Assembly (NCBI RefSeq): GCF_001486585.1
Contig: NZ_LN909034.1
Coordinates: forward strand, 1 to 64,000
Source of the DNA: Paenibacillus senegalimassiliensis
Lineage (GTDB): Bacteria; Bacillota; Bacilli; Paenibacillales; Paenibacillaceae
Direction of reading: 5' to 3'
Length of the DNA: 64,000 bases
The position numbers and the translations under genes were made by a program. The notes below the pieces were generated by a model that was not told the origin of the DNA, did no database searches, and saw only the letters and a program-made list of their open reading frames with translations. This document shows positions 45,870-54,653 of the stretch, one piece after another (positions within the stretch are counted from its first letter, which is position 1; each line of letters starts with the position of its first letter).

Positions 45870-47273
45870 TTACTCCGACTCTTGCTGCCTTTGTTTCTTA
45901 GCTTTCGCACGGGCACGAATCTTCTCTGCGTATCCCGCCTTGTTCTCTTGTCTTGCTCTGGCAATGGCCAAGTCATTCTCGGGAACTGCTTGGGTAATCG
46001 TTGAGCCGGCTACCACATAGGCGCCTTTGCCCACCTTCACGGGTGCAATCAAGTTGACATTGCTGCCCACGAATGCATCGTCCTCAATCTCCGTAATAGA
46101 CTTATTATAACCATCGTAATTCACTGTAATCGCACCACAGCCGATATTGACGTTCTTCCCGACCTTGGCATCCCCGACATAGCTAAGATGCGATACCTTG
46201 GCTCCATCGTCAAGCGAAGCGTTCTTAATCTCGACAAAGTCGCCAACCTTGACCTTGGAGCCGAGCTTGGTCCCGGGACGCAAATAAGCGAACGGTCCCA
46301 CCGTCGATTCCCGGCCGACTTCGGCCTGACTGAGAACGGACTGCTTCACCTTCGCACCGTCAAGAATTATGCTGTCCTCGATTTGAGCCGAGGGTCCGAT
46401 GATGCAATCTTCACCGATCACCGTTTTGCCGGACAAAAATGTCCCTGGATAGATCACGGTGTCAGAACCAATCGTAACTTCCGCGCCAATATAGGTCGAG
46501 CTTGGATCAATAATCGTTACCCCGCCAAGCATGTGCCCCCGCACAATACGTTCCCGCATCATCTGCTCAGCCTCGGACAACGCGATCCGGTCATTGACCC
46601 CAATCGATTCGCGAACATCGGGCACTGCGTACCCTTCGACCACTTCGTTCTCACGCACCAAAATGCCGATTACGTCGGTCAAGTAATACTCCTGCTGGGA
46701 ATTATGATTTGTGACCTTCTCCAGTGCAGCGAATAATTTTGCATTATCAAAGCAATAAGTGCCTGTATTGATCTCTTGCACGGCCGCTTCCTCAGGTGAG
46801 CAATCCTTCTGCTCAACAATTCGTAAGACGGTACCGTTCTCCCCTCGAACGACGCGTCCATAACCGTAGGGTTGGTCCATATGGGCAGTCAGTACCGTAG
46901 CCGCTGCACTCTTGCGGGTATGATGATTAATCAGCGCTTCAATCGTTTCAGCAGTTACCAGGGGCGTATCTCCACAGATGACAACGGTCGTCCCTTGTTC
47001 TTCAGCAAGTAATGGTCCGGCCTGCTTCACCGCATGTCCAGTACCGAGTTGCTGCTCCTGAAGCACATATTCCGCCGATGAACCCAAATAGGATTTCACC
47101 GCCTCTGCGCCGTGGCCAACCACCACGATGCTGCGCTCGCATCCAGCCTGGTTCACCGCATCAAGCACATGCCCAACCATCGGCTTACCACATACAGGAT
47201 GAAGAACCTTATAAAGCTTGGACTTCATGCGCTTCCCTTGCCCTGCGGCAAGAACAATCGCTAACCTTTTCAA
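45870..47273 (-). CDS. glmU: Bifunctional GlmU (N-acetylglucosamine-1-phosphate uridyltransferase/acetyltransferase)
   Basis: Makes UDP-GlcNAc for peptidoglycan and teichoic acids. I start it at the TTG at 47273 (467 residues), which has AAGGAGG eight bases upstream. The ATG at 47297 lies before that site. The N-terminal nucleotidyltransferase shows [11 protein letters not shown] and [11 protein letters not shown]. The C-terminal left-handed beta-helix of hexapeptide repeats follows (residues 255-450), with [26 protein letters not shown] near the end. The last 20 residues are basic ([11 protein letters not shown]). Confidence 0.97.
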   Translation of the reverse strand: MKRLAIVLAAGQGKRMKSKLYKVLHPVCGKPMVGHVLDAVNQAGCERSIVVVGHGAEAVKSYLGSSAEYVLQEQQLGTGHAVKQAGPLLAEEQGTTVVICGDTPLVTAETIEALINHHTRKSAAATVLTAHMDQPYGYGRVVRGENGTVLRIVEQKDCSPEEAAVQEINTGTYCFDNAKLFAALEKVTNHNSQQEYYLTDVIGILVRENEVVEGYAVPDVRESIGVNDRIALSEAEQMMRERIVRGHMLGGVTIIDPSSTYIGAEVTIGSDTVIYPGTFLSGKTVIGEDCIIGPSAQIEDSIILDGAKVKQSVLSQAEVGRESTVGPFAYLRPGTKLGSKVKVGDFVEIKNASLDDGAKVSHLSYVGDAKVGKNVNIGCGAITVNYDGYNKSITEIEDDAFVGSNVNLIAPVKVGKGAYVVAGSTITQAVPENDLAIARARQENKAGYAEKIRARAKAKKQRQQESE

Positions 47274-47331
47274 AGCCCCGGCCTCCTTACCTCTCACTTA
47301 AACTCATTACTGAATATATCTCATTTAGGGG

Positions 47332-47371
47332 AAAAAGAAAAGGGAGCCATGCACAGGCATGACTCCCTTTT
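47332..47371 (-). terminator. Strong terminator of spoVG
   Basis: Stem AAAAGGGAG-CATGC/GCATG-CTCCCTTTT (one mismatch, four-base loop) followed by CTTTTTCCCC on the minus strand. It lies 40 bp beyond the spoVG stop and 60 bp before glmU. Confidence 0.88.
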
Positions 47372-47410
47372 CCTCGAACCCCAATCGAGCATCAAAAAAA
47401 TGACTACGAC

Positions 47411-47701
<291 letters not shown>

Positions 47702-47733
47702 TCACCACCTTTTTCCATCAGAGACTTGGTGTA

Positions 47734-47762
47734 ATATTCCACAAAGCAAACGGAAATCCTTT
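47734..47762 (-). promoter_or_regulatory. Sigma-H promoter of spoVG
   Basis: On the minus strand, AAAGGATTT (47754-47762) and GTGGAATAT (47734-47742) with an 11-bp spacer. This fits the sigma-H consensus (RnAGGAwww, 11-12 bp, RnnGAATww) at every defined position. B. subtilis spoVG is the textbook sigma-H gene. Confidence 0.85.
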
Positions 47763-47817
47763 TTTTTGGATGAACAAAATAGGCTAAATTCACGATTTTT
47801 TTTGAATTTATGGGCTT

Positions 47818-47865
47818 TTCGACAGGTTTCGTCGGAATTTCCACTTTTTTGAGGTACAATCGACA
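47818..47865 (-). promoter_or_regulatory. Spo0A-type boxes upstream of spoVG
   Basis: A perfect TGTCGAA (minus, 47818-47824) and TGTCGAT (minus, 47859-47865) lie 55-110 bp upstream of the sigma-H -35. They may affect spoVG or simply lie at the purR 3' end. The surrounding region is AT-rich, as at AbrB-regulated promoters. Confidence 0.5.
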
Positions 47866-47871
47866 CGGTTC

Positions 47872-48708
47872 TTATTGTCCTATTTTTGAGAAATAGTTAC
47901 CTGGCTCCACCGAAATTTCTTTGCCTTTGGCATCCACTGCCCGAAGTGTAGCGAGGGAAATATAATCATGCAGCAGACGTTGCTCCGTAGCAATCTCTCC
48001 AGATTCCACCAATACGCCGACACCAGCCACCTTGGCATTAAACTCAGCGAGCAGATCAACCATCCCTTGAATGGTCCCACCCGCCTTCATGAAATCATCA
48101 ACGATCAGGACCCGAGAGTTCTCCTTCAAGGCCCGCCGTGACAAAGTCATCGTATGCAGGCTCTTATGAGAGCCGGACACATAATTAATGCTTACGGCCG
48201 AGCCTTCGGTCACCTGATGGTCTCTACGCACCAGAACGACCGGTAGGTTCAGTTCAGCACCCGTCGCATAAGCCAGTGGAATCCCTTTGGTCTCCACGGT
48301 CATGATGCAATCGATGTCCAAATCGCCAAAGGCGGTAGCAAACAATTTGCCCGCTTCATTCATTAAGGCCGGTTGACCTAGCAAATCAGACATGTATAAA
48401 TAACCGCCTGGCAAGATTCGGTCCGGCTGCGCCAACTTGTCACACACTTGTTGAATAAAGGTCAGTGCCTGCTCCCGGGCAACCCGGGGGATATATTTCA
48501 CGCCACCAGCAGCGCCAGCGAGCGTTAACAGCTCTCCCATACCCTCTTCCTCAAATACTTCCTTGATGATCCCAAGATCTTCACTGATGGACGATTTGGC
48601 TGCCCCATAGCGCTGAGCAAAGGTTGTCAATGGAATCAAGTGGTGTGGGCGGGATAATAAGTAGTGGGTCATCTCCACTAAACGAGCGCTTCTCTTTAAT
48701 TTTTTCAC
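47872..48708 (-). CDS. purR: Purine operon repressor PurR
   Basis: Repressor of purine synthesis and transport genes that responds to PRPP. The start is the GTG at 48708 (278 residues) with GAGGGG upstream. A longer frame would extend into the promoter. An N-terminal winged helix (LVEMTHYLLSRPHHLIPLTTFAQRYGAAKSSISEDL) precedes a phosphoribosyltransferase-like domain with the PRPP loop VLIVDDFMKAGGTI. Paired PurBox-like sites flank its own promoter, so autoregulation is likely. Confidence 0.96.
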   Translation of the reverse strand: MKKLKRSARLVEMTHYLLSRPHHLIPLTTFAQRYGAAKSSISEDLGIIKEVFEEEGMGELLTLAGAAGGVKYIPRVAREQALTFIQQVCDKLAQPDRILPGGYLYMSDLLGQPALMNEAGKLFATAFGDLDIDCIMTVETKGIPLAYATGAELNLPVVLVRRDHQVTEGSAVSINYVSGSHKSLHTMTLSRRALKENSRVLIVDDFMKAGGTIQGMVDLLAEFNAKVAGVGVLVESGEIATEQRLLHDYISLATLRAVDAKGKEISVEPGNYFSKIGQ

Positions 48709-48723
48709 GAAGTACCCCTCGCT

Positions 48724-48773
48724 AAATCCGAATATTTTAAAGAAACTATAACATTTTTGTACGGATTTGTCCA
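48724..48773 (-). promoter_or_regulatory. purR promoter with paired PurBoxes
   Basis: On the minus strand, -35 TGGACA (48768-48773), 17-bp spacer, -10 TATAGT (48745-48750). Two PurBox-like sequences (consensus AWWWCCGAACWWT) lie in inverted orientation: 12 of 13 matches at 48724-48736 (plus-strand AAATCCGAATATT) and 11 of 13 at 48756-48768 (minus-strand AAATCCGTACAAA), 19 bp apart and spanning the core promoter. Confidence 0.7.
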
Positions 48774-48835
48774 AGCCTTGAACCTTATCCGGTCAGCTAC
48801 TTTATTTGACCTTTGGATGGTTTGGCGAAGAGCAC

Positions 48836-49690
48836 TCAGGTCAACAGCCGTACAGCGTATACCTCTTTGCAGAAGCCACGCAACCCGTTATATATGCGAG
48901 ATACCTTTGATTCCTTGGATACCAGACCAAATACGGTTGGCCCACTGCCCGACATCAGGACGCCGTCCGCTCCGAGACGCAACATCGTCTCCTTGAGATG
49001 AGCCACATCCGGGTGAATTTGCAGCGTGACCCGCTCTAGCACATTGCCAAGCTCCTGACAAACGTCCTGGAAAGAGTGCCTCTCCAGTGCCTCCTGCATG
49101 CGCTTCGCGGATGGATGATCTGTGATGCCCTCGCTGCGTAAGCGGCCGTATACCTCTGCTGTTGACACGTTGATTGGCAGCTTCGCCAGCACCACCCAGC
49201 ACTGGGGCGGATTCGGCAGCGGCGTAAGCAGCTCGCCTCGTCCTGTCGCCAGGGCCGTCCCTCCAGTGACGCAGAAGGGGACGTCCGAGCCAAGCTCTGC
49301 GCCAAGCTCCTTGAGTTCCTCCTCAGGAATCCCCAGCCCCCACAGACGGTTCAGTCCTCTGAGTGTAGCTGCAGCATCACTGCTGCCACCGGCCAGGCCA
49401 GCGGCTACCGGAATTTTTTTGTCCAAATGAATATATACACCGCTACGCACGTTGTAGCGCTCCTTGATCAGCTTTGCTGCCTGGAAGGCCAGGTTCTTCT
49501 CGTCGAGCGGAATATACCCCGCCTGGCTCGATATAATGATCGTATCCCGGGGGAGAGCGCTCATTTCCAATCGATCCGCCAGATCCACCATCGTCATGAT
49601 CATCTCGACCTCGTGGTATCCATCCGGACGCTTATGCAGAACATCAAGCATCAGATTGATTTTGGCCGGTGCTTTCTCGTAAATTTTCAT
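48836..49690 (-). CDS. ispE: 4-diphosphocytidyl-2-C-methyl-D-erythritol kinase
   Basis: GHMP-family kinase of the non-mevalonate isoprenoid pathway. The 284-residue protein begins [29 protein letters not shown] (substrate motif). It has the GHMP phosphate loop [17 protein letters not shown] at about residues 90-106 and ends with the third motif [12 protein letters not shown]. It is flanked by sspF upstream and purR downstream, as in B. subtilis. Confidence 0.97.
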   Translation of the reverse strand: MKIYEKAPAKINLMLDVLHKRPDGYHEVEMIMTMVDLADRLEMSALPRDTIIISSQAGYIPLDEKNLAFQAAKLIKERYNVRSGVYIHLDKKIPVAAGLAGGSSDAAATLRGLNRLWGLGIPEEELKELGAELGSDVPFCVTGGTALATGRGELLTPLPNPPQCWVVLAKLPINVSTAEVYGRLRSEGITDHPSAKRMQEALERHSFQDVCQELGNVLERVTLQIHPDVAHLKETMLRLGADGVLMSGSGPTVFGLVSKESKVSRIYNGLRGFCKEVYAVRLLT

Positions 49691-49833
49691 GGCGCTTCCC
49701 CACCTTCAACAAGTCCGTGTAGTTCCTCAGGTTCCCTAGGTCTACCTTTACGTTTCTCTATTCTAAAAAAATGTTAGCTCTACGTCTATGTATGAAAGAC
49801 AAAAATTCCTGATTCTATCTTACTTCATAAGGC

Positions 49834-49869
49834 GCAAAAAACGAAGCTCCTCCTTCGAGGAACTTCGTT
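49834..49869 (-). terminator. Terminator of sspF
   Basis: Stem AACGAAG-TCCT/AGGA-CTTCGTT (one internal mismatch) followed by TTTTTTG on the minus strand, about 11 bp past the sspF stop. It separates the spore-protein gene from ispE. Confidence 0.85.
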
Positions 49870-49879
49870 CTGGCTTACG

Positions 49880-50056
49880 CTACTGCTGCTTCGCGGCTTG
49901 CTCGGCAAGCTGGATCGCCCGTTTCACCATGTTCCCGGCGTCCTTTGCTTTAATGCCTCCCCAGCCCTCCTGCTGAACAGTATCATAAAATCCCAAATCC
50001 TTGGCAAGTTCGACCTTGAAGTTCTCCGACATAACGCTGCGTCTTCTGCGCGACAT
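49880..50056 (-). CDS. sspF: Small acid-soluble spore protein, alpha/beta type (SspF-like)
   Basis: A 58-residue DNA-coating spore protein. The translation begins [20 protein letters not shown] and contains the alpha/beta-SASP signatures [19 protein letters not shown] and [13 protein letters not shown]. The Lys-Glu-Leu-Ala-Lys region resembles the germination-protease cleavage zone. AAAGGAGGAGG lies 8 bases ahead of ATG. Position between veg and ispE matches B. subtilis sspF. A sigma-G-like promoter precedes it and a terminator follows. Confidence 0.93.
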   Translation of the reverse strand: MSRRRRSVMSENFKVELAKDLGFYDTVQQEGWGGIKAKDAGNMVKRAIQLAEQAAKQQ

Positions 50057-50096
50057 CGTCAGCCTCCTCCTTTGATCTTGGATAAAGGAACAAGGT

Positions 50097-50125
50097 TAGT
50101 ATACGTCCCGCCGTTCCCTTCATAC
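50097..50125 (-). promoter_or_regulatory. Sigma-G-like promoter of sspF
   Basis: On the minus strand, GTATGA (50120-50125) and ATACTA (50097-50102) are spaced by 17 bp. The -10 fits CATACTA; the -35 is looser. Forespore expression is expected for a spore protein gene. Confidence 0.5.
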
Positions 50126-50179
50126 GAGGGAAAGCTGTCCACTTGGGTGCACCAAGCTTCAGACGGCGTGTAAGGCAAG

Positions 50180-50214
50180 AAAAAAACGGCCTTCGCTTAA
50201 GGCGAAAGCCGTTT
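50180..50214 (-). terminator. Terminator of veg
   Basis: Stem AAACGGC-TTCGC/GCGAA-GCCGTTT (one mismatch, short loop) followed by a T-run of about seven on the minus strand, 18 bp after the veg stop. Confidence 0.9.
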
Positions 50215-50232
50215 GCTGGCTCTTCATGATGT

Positions 50233-50508
50233 TCACGGTTTAATATACGAAATCCGCATCTCATCGTTGTCATTGCAAATCATGACCTCAACAGATTCGG
50301 TCAGTATATCGGCATAACTGTAAGACACACGCTTAAAGGTTTGCTGCTCTTCATCCAGCTTCACAATGAAGACCGAAGGATAGGTCTCTTCCAAGACTCC
50401 GGTACGTTCCACGGTCTTGCGACGACCTCCGTTGGCCCGAAGCATAATTTTCTGTCCTACGTGGGCGTCGAGACTATGCTTAATTTCCGACAGCGCATTT
50501 TTAGCCAT
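50233..50508 (-). CDS. veg: Veg protein (biofilm-associated)
   Basis: Small conserved Firmicute protein, 91 residues from the ATG at 50508 (AGAAGGTGG upstream). B. subtilis Veg stimulates biofilm gene expression by opposing SinR. The core [28 protein letters not shown] and [15 protein letters not shown] is almost identical to the family. Like its homologue it is driven by extremely strong vegetative promoters. A reading frame ten codons longer has no supporting ribosome-binding site. Confidence 0.95.
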   Translation of the reverse strand: MAKNALSEIKHSLDAHVGQKIMLRANGGRRKTVERTGVLEETYPSVFIVKLDEEQQTFKRVSYSYADILTESVEVMICNDNDEMRISYIKP

Positions 50509-50536
50509 TGCCTGTGACCACCTTCTTTCTTTGTCC

Positions 50537-50565
50537 ATTATACAGAAAAGTCACAGGTTTGTCAA
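50537..50565 (-). promoter_or_regulatory. Perfect-consensus veg promoter (proximal)
   Basis: On the minus strand, TTGACA (50560-50565), 17-bp spacer, TATAAT (50537-50542): a full sigma-A consensus. B. subtilis veg is one of the strongest vegetative promoters known. Confidence 0.9.
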
Positions 50566-50578
50566 TTCAAAACAAATA

Positions 50579-50608
50579 ATTATAGCAGTAGGTAAAAAGC
50601 GATGTCAA
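50579..50608 (-). promoter_or_regulatory. Second veg promoter (distal)
   Basis: On the minus strand, TTGACA (50603-50608), 18-bp spacer, TATAAT (50579-50584), 43 bp upstream of the proximal promoter. A perfect Spo0A-type box TGTCGAA (minus, 50618-50624) lies just upstream of its -35. Confidence 0.8.
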
Positions 50609-50662
50609 CGTTTTTTTTTCGACAATTATAGTTTGATGTAGGATAAGCCTAAAGACAAGTAA

Positions 50663-50699
50663 CCGGAAGGCCTCAGGCTAACGCCAAGAGTCCTTCCGG
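50663..50699 (-). terminator. Stem-loop after yabG
   Basis: CCGGAAGG/CCTTCCGG stem (50663-50670 with 50692-50699) with a 21-base loop, 22 bp after the yabG stop. The following minus-strand sequence is only modestly T-rich, so termination would be partial. Confidence 0.5.
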
Positions 50700-50721
50700 A
50701 ATGGACAAAAATATTATTAGT

Positions 50722-51627
50722 CTACACTGAAGGAACGACATGAAGGGTCGATAAATCCTGCAGCTTGGGCAGTCCGATTCGGTAGCTGCCTCGTGTTTCG
50801 ATCCCACCTACACCTTGAGCCCCGCTGATCGTATGATTCAGAACATCGGTAATTTGAATCGTCTCCCGTATGGAGGTTAATGCAGCCTTTGCCGCGATAT
50901 ACACCGGGTCCAGGGCATGAATCAACACGCGTCCCGGTGAGCTGGCGAAGTTAGCGCCAGCTTGCAGAAGCGCCTCAAAATGCGACTGACAAGCTCCCGC
51001 TACAATCGTCAGCGTATCAAAATTCCGTTCGTACTCGCGAGCACGCGCGATCGCCTCGACGAAATGCCGGGAATTTTTGTAGCTGGCAAGCTGATACAAA
51101 TCGCCCGAAGGACGTGACTTCAGCACGCCATCATGCCCTGTAAGCACTACAATATCCGGCTTGACAACGGGCAACAGACGATACAACGTTTGGGCCATCT
51201 GAGCCTCTGTGACATAGTAGCCCTGAGCCGGAACACGCAGCTTCTCATATAAGCTCAAGCTCTTTTGCAAATAACGTTCGTCCCCATCCAGATGCAACAC
51301 CTTACCGGGAACCTCGAAATAAGCCGGCTCCCCTTGCGTATAATACGCCCGGCCAATGGTCGTACGGTTTCTTTCCGTTAGTTCCTCACGGTCTTGCGTG
51401 AGCCGCTTGAGCGATTCTGTCGCTTTGATACGGACCCGCTGCGTCTTCTCACCCGGGGAAGCCGGATCGACCTTAATCAGATCGTTCAAGGGCGCATCCG
51501 CCAGCAGTCGGAACTCCGTGCCTTTGATGATAGCTTCGCTCCGCTCAATTCGTTCAATTCGGAACGTCACGTCTCCACCGTAAGATTTGCGGACGACCAA
51601 GTCTCCCAAATTCGTCAAATCCATCAC
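50722..51627 (-). CDS. yabG: Sporulation-specific protease YabG
   Basis: Cysteine protease that processes spore coat proteins; sigma-K dependent in B. subtilis. The 301-residue protein is close to the usual 290. Candidate catalytic residues are Cys213 in AGACQSHF and His165 in VLTGHDGV. The N-terminal 60 residues form a small beta-rich region (GDLVVRKSYGGDVTFRIERI). It can start at the GTG at 51627 or the ATG one codon later. It lies between veg and rsmA, as in B. subtilis. Confidence 0.94.
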   Translation of the reverse strand: MMDLTNLGDLVVRKSYGGDVTFRIERIERSEAIIKGTEFRLLADAPLNDLIKVDPASPGEKTQRVRIKATESLKRLTQDREELTERNRTTIGRAYYTQGEPAYFEVPGKVLHLDGDERYLQKSLSLYEKLRVPAQGYYVTEAQMAQTLYRLLPVVKPDIVVLTGHDGVLKSRPSGDLYQLASYKNSRHFVEAIARAREYERNFDTLTIVAGACQSHFEALLQAGANFASSPGRVLIHALDPVYIAAKAALTSIRETIQITDVLNHTISGAQGVGGIETRGSYRIGLPKLQDLSTLHVVPSV

Positions 51628-51662
51628 CTCTACCCCATCGTATGGGCGTATACAGTGAATGG

Positions 51663-52559
51663 TTACAATTGGAGTTCCTTTACGCCTGCCTCCAGTAGTA
51701 CATCGGATAGCTTAGCGAATTCCTCGATACTTAGCGTCTCGGCCCGCCGTGACGGTACAATTCCCGTCTCCGTCAGCAACTGGTCCAGCCGTTCCCGCCC
51801 TTCTTTAGGGAAGTAGCGGCTCTTCAAATTATTCGAGATCGTCTTGCGCCGTTGAGCGAAGGAAGCCTGAACAACATCGAAGAAGAATTCCTCGTCCTGT
51901 ACAGCAACAGCCGGCTGCTTGCGAACCGTTAGGCGGATGACAGCAGACTCCACATTCGGCTGAGGAATGAAGACGCTGTGAGGCACCGTGCAGATCAGCT
52001 CTGGTACACTGTAATACTGCACGGCGATACTCAAGCTTCCGTAATCCTTGCCGCCTGGAGAAGCCGACATCCGCTGCGCTACTTCCTTCTGGATCATGAC
52101 TACAATATGCTCCAGAGGCAGCTTCTCCTCTAGCAGCCGCATCAGAATGGGCGTCGTCACGTAATATGGCAAGTTCGCCACCACGCTAACACCATTCAAC
52201 CCGCCAAATTCTGCTGCAAACAACGCTTGAAGGTCCAGCTTAAGTACATCCCCGTGCACGACATGAACATGCGGGTACGGCTCCAATACCTCTTCCAGAA
52301 TGGGCAGTAGCCGCTGATCAATCTCTACCGCTGTAACCTTGCCAGCCTCACGAGCAAGCTTCTCCGTCAAGGCACCAATGCCCGGTCCAATCTCCAGCGC
52401 TCCCTTGTCCGCGTCCAAGCCTGCCGCAGCCACAATCTTGCCGAGAATATTCTGATCAATCAGAAAATTTTGTCCCAGGCTTTTTTTGAATGAGAAGCCA
52501 TGCCGATGGATAATTTCCTTCGTTCGACGAGGCGTTGATATATCCTCCCTCATGCCCAT
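51663..52559 (-). CDS. rsmA: 16S rRNA (adenine1518/1519-N6)-dimethyltransferase
   Basis: KsgA; dimethylates two adjacent adenines near the 16S 3' end. The 298-residue protein shows [16 protein letters not shown] at the N-terminus, the SAM motif [17 protein letters not shown], acidic loop [10 protein letters not shown], and the catalytic [11 protein letters not shown] helical C-terminal domain with [12 protein letters not shown] follows. It overlaps rnmV by 10 nt, the conserved rnmV-rsmA pairing. Confidence 0.97.
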   Translation of the reverse strand: MGMREDISTPRRTKEIIHRHGFSFKKSLGQNFLIDQNILGKIVAAAGLDADKGALEIGPGIGALTEKLAREAGKVTAVEIDQRLLPILEEVLEPYPHVHVVHGDVLKLDLQALFAAEFGGLNGVSVVANLPYYVTTPILMRLLEEKLPLEHIVVMIQKEVAQRMSASPGGKDYGSLSIAVQYYSVPELICTVPHSVFIPQPNVESAVIRLTVRKQPAVAVQDEEFFFDVVQASFAQRRKTISNNLKSRYFPKEGRERLDQLLTETGIVPSRRAETLSIEEFAKLSDVLLEAGVKELQL

Positions 52560-53110
52560 GTTTCGTTAACCCCTTTATCTTCCAGCTTCACAATTGCTGC
52601 TGCAAATTCTTCCTGACTAATGCGAAATACCGTTAGACGCTTATATAGCTGCTTCCCGTTACAATATCCGATGCCGAGCAGTTCTCCCAGCGCCTTTCTT
52701 CGCGCGGCTGCCTGCGGATGAACGATGAGTCCCGCCGCAATCAGGTCTTCCCAGGCAATGATAGGCTCCACCCCTGGCACTTCGTTATGCAAGCGTGCCA
52801 GCGCCGTACGAATGGCCTCTGGCGTAGCATTCTCCACACCGATATCCCCACGCTTCGTGGCCTCCGCTTCAGGTAAGAAGGCATGCTTGCACCCCGGTAC
52901 CCGGGCCGCCACGATTTTGCGAATCCGTTCTCCTGCGTGATCGGGATCGGTAAATATAATAACGCCCCGGCGTTCTTGCGCCAGAGCAATCTTCGTAAGC
53001 GTAGTCTCGTTGATGGCTGACCCGCCCGTTTCAATCGTATCCGCCTCAACGGCTCGCTTGACGGCGACGGTATCATCCCGGCCCTCCACCACGATGACTT
53101 CCTTGATCAT
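52550..53110 (-). CDS. rnmV: Ribonuclease M5
   Basis: Toprim endonuclease that matures 5S rRNA, acting with ribosomal protein L18. The 186-residue protein has the Toprim motifs: [16 protein letters not shown] with the catalytic glutamate and [15 protein letters not shown] with the DxD metal site. The remaining two-thirds is helical and specific to RNase M5. It precedes rsmA and follows yabE, as in B. subtilis. Confidence 0.96.
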   Translation of the reverse strand: MIKEVIVVEGRDDTVAVKRAVEADTIETGGSAINETTLTKIALAQERRGVIIFTDPDHAGERIRKIVAARVPGCKHAFLPEAEATKRGDIGVENATPEAIRTALARLHNEVPGVEPIIAWEDLIAAGLIVHPQAAARRKALGELLGIGYCNGKQLYKRLTVFRISQEEFAAAIVKLEDKGVNETWA

Positions 53111-53140
53111 CTGAGTTACCTTCTTTCCATTGCCTCTACA

Positions 53141-53170
53141 ACAAAAAGAAGAGGATTCTCATCCTCTTCT
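53141..53170 (-). terminator. Terminator of yabE
   Basis: Perfect ten-pair stem AGAAGAGGAT/ATCCTCTTCT with a four-base loop (53147-53170) followed by TTTTTG on the minus strand, 80 bp after yabE and ahead of rnmV. Confidence 0.88.
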
Positions 53171-53250
53171 AATCCACTGTCTTTATCATCATCCTGAATA
53201 CTTTGTGTACATATTGTATCCCACTTCTTCCGCATTGTAAAACGGAGAAG

Positions 53251-54387
53251 CTAGTTTAATTCCGGCTTCGTCGGGCCGATGACGTATACAGTACGACCTT
53301 TCTTACGGCCAAAGTTTTTAGCCGTCTTCAAGCTGTCATAGTAAACGTCCATTTTATTTCCCTTGATGGCTCCGCCGGTGTCTTCAGCCTTGCGGAACCC
53401 GATTCCTTCAATGTAGACCCACCAGCCAAGCGGAACGACAGATTTGTCAACGGCAATCGTTCTGCCCTCCGTTACACGAGTACCGGAAGCCGTACGAGTG
53501 CCGATTCCTTCTTGCTCCGAAGAGTAGGCGGTCAGCGTAACGTTCTTAAGCACCTTTTTATATTTAAAAGAGACACCGTTCTTGGTGGCATTGCCGCCAA
53601 TGTTCACAGTATTTGCACTGCGGCTGATGCTGGCCGACAGAACGGCTGTCGGTTCCTTCGTGCCTACGGCCACGACTTTCGGCTGGGCCTCCTTCGAGAC
53701 CTCCTTGCCAAGCCAGCGCTTGGTCACGAATATTCCGTCCTCATAGGTTTTCTCGATGTTGTGAATGACCATGCCCTCACTGCCGGGCTGAACGACCTTC
53801 GTCGTCCCTTTCAGCAGTTCCTTATCGGATGTCTTCACGACGCTAAAAGGCACAGCTTCTTCGGTTTGTACCAGATGCTTGCTCACCCGAACAATTGTGA
53901 TTCCTGCATCCGCGTCCAGCTTGCGGTCCAGGGCAGGAGTTACCTTATCATCTTGATTCAAAGTGACACCTAGCTCATCTAGCACATCTTTGACCTTCTC
54001 CTTGGTAGTGAAAGTCGTTTTTGTCTCTCCGTCCACGCTCACCTTTACCGGAACCGCCCGTACAATGACGACTCGGTCGCCATCCGTAAGCACGCTACCC
54101 AGCGGACGCGATAATGTATCTTTGGGATGCAGATTGATGGCCTGTTCATCCAGCAGGTCAGCAACGCTGTCTTCCCGTGTTTCCACCGATTGGACGTTAC
54201 CGTCGATAACCAGGGAAATTTGTTTATTTTGCTGGCCATACAGCCATATGAGGATGATGATGATTACCGCGATGGTCAGAACGCCGACGAGCGCAACCTG
54301 ACGAATATTTAACTGCTTCCATCGCAATGCGTAAGACATGCTGGATGAGCGTGATTCATGGGTCTCCTCTTTGTGGAAAATGCCCAT
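53251..54387 (-). CDS. yabE: Cell-wall-active YabE (DUF348/G5/3D domain, Rpf-like)
   Basis: Secreted or membrane-anchored cell-wall remodelling protein, 378 residues. After a basic N-terminus there is one membrane segment (ALVGVLTIAVIIIILIWLY, about residues 32-50). Two or three DUF348 ubiquitin-like repeats follow (SLVIDGNVQSVETREDSVADLL and copies), then a G5 domain. The C-terminal 3D domain (LTAYSSEQEGIGTRTASGTRV ... DTGGAIKGNKMDVYYDS) holds conserved aspartates, as in lytic transglycosylases. A c-di-AMP riboswitch and terminator precede it, linking its expression to that second messenger. Confidence 0.93.
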   Translation of the reverse strand: MGIFHKEETHESRSSSMSYALRWKQLNIRQVALVGVLTIAVIIIILIWLYGQQNKQISLVIDGNVQSVETREDSVADLLDEQAINLHPKDTLSRPLGSVLTDGDRVVIVRAVPVKVSVDGETKTTFTTKEKVKDVLDELGVTLNQDDKVTPALDRKLDADAGITIVRVSKHLVQTEEAVPFSVVKTSDKELLKGTTKVVQPGSEGMVIHNIEKTYEDGIFVTKRWLGKEVSKEAQPKVVAVGTKEPTAVLSASISRSANTVNIGGNATKNGVSFKYKKVLKNVTLTAYSSEQEGIGTRTASGTRVTEGRTIAVDKSVVPLGWWVYIEGIGFRKAEDTGGAIKGNKMDVYYDSLKTAKNFGRKKGRTVYVIGPTKPELN

Positions 54388-54463
54388 ATCTTCCGTCCTC
54401 CTTACATAGCCTCGCCGTCAAGATCGATGCACAATTACATTTGACGCGACTACATTCTTGATT

Positions 54464-54498
54464 TACGAAATGCGCCCCTTGCTCACTTGCATTTCGTA
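54464..54498. repeat. Perfect inverted repeat in the yabE leader
   Basis: TACGAAATGC (54464-54473) and GCATTTCGTA (54489-54498) form a ten-pair stem with a 15-base loop, between the riboswitch terminator and yabE. No T-run follows on the minus strand. Further upstream, at 54525-54533, the minus strand has a perfect Shine-Dalgarno AGGAGGTGA with no ATG within reach. The role is unknown. Confidence 0.5.
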
Positions 54499-54569
54499 TC
54501 CTTTCCCAGTCTGCCCTGCGGGTGTCACCTCCTGTTTATCAACAGTATGATGACCCTACTACTTTTATT

Positions 54570-54620
54570 CAAAACAAAAGAAGCCTAAAGAAAGAGTTAG
54601 AGGAACTCCTTCGTGGCTTC
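54570..54620 (-). terminator. Expression-platform terminator of the yabE riboswitch
   Basis: Stem GAAGCC/GGCTTC (54615-54620 with 54580-54585) with an inner GAGTT/AACTC stem, followed by TTTTGTTTTG on the minus strand. It sits 34 bp downstream of the aptamer, as expected for a transcriptional riboswitch in which c-di-AMP binding favours termination. Confidence 0.85.
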
Positions 54621-54653
54621 CTGATGGTCTTGGTGTAGTAGGCTGCACGAGTT

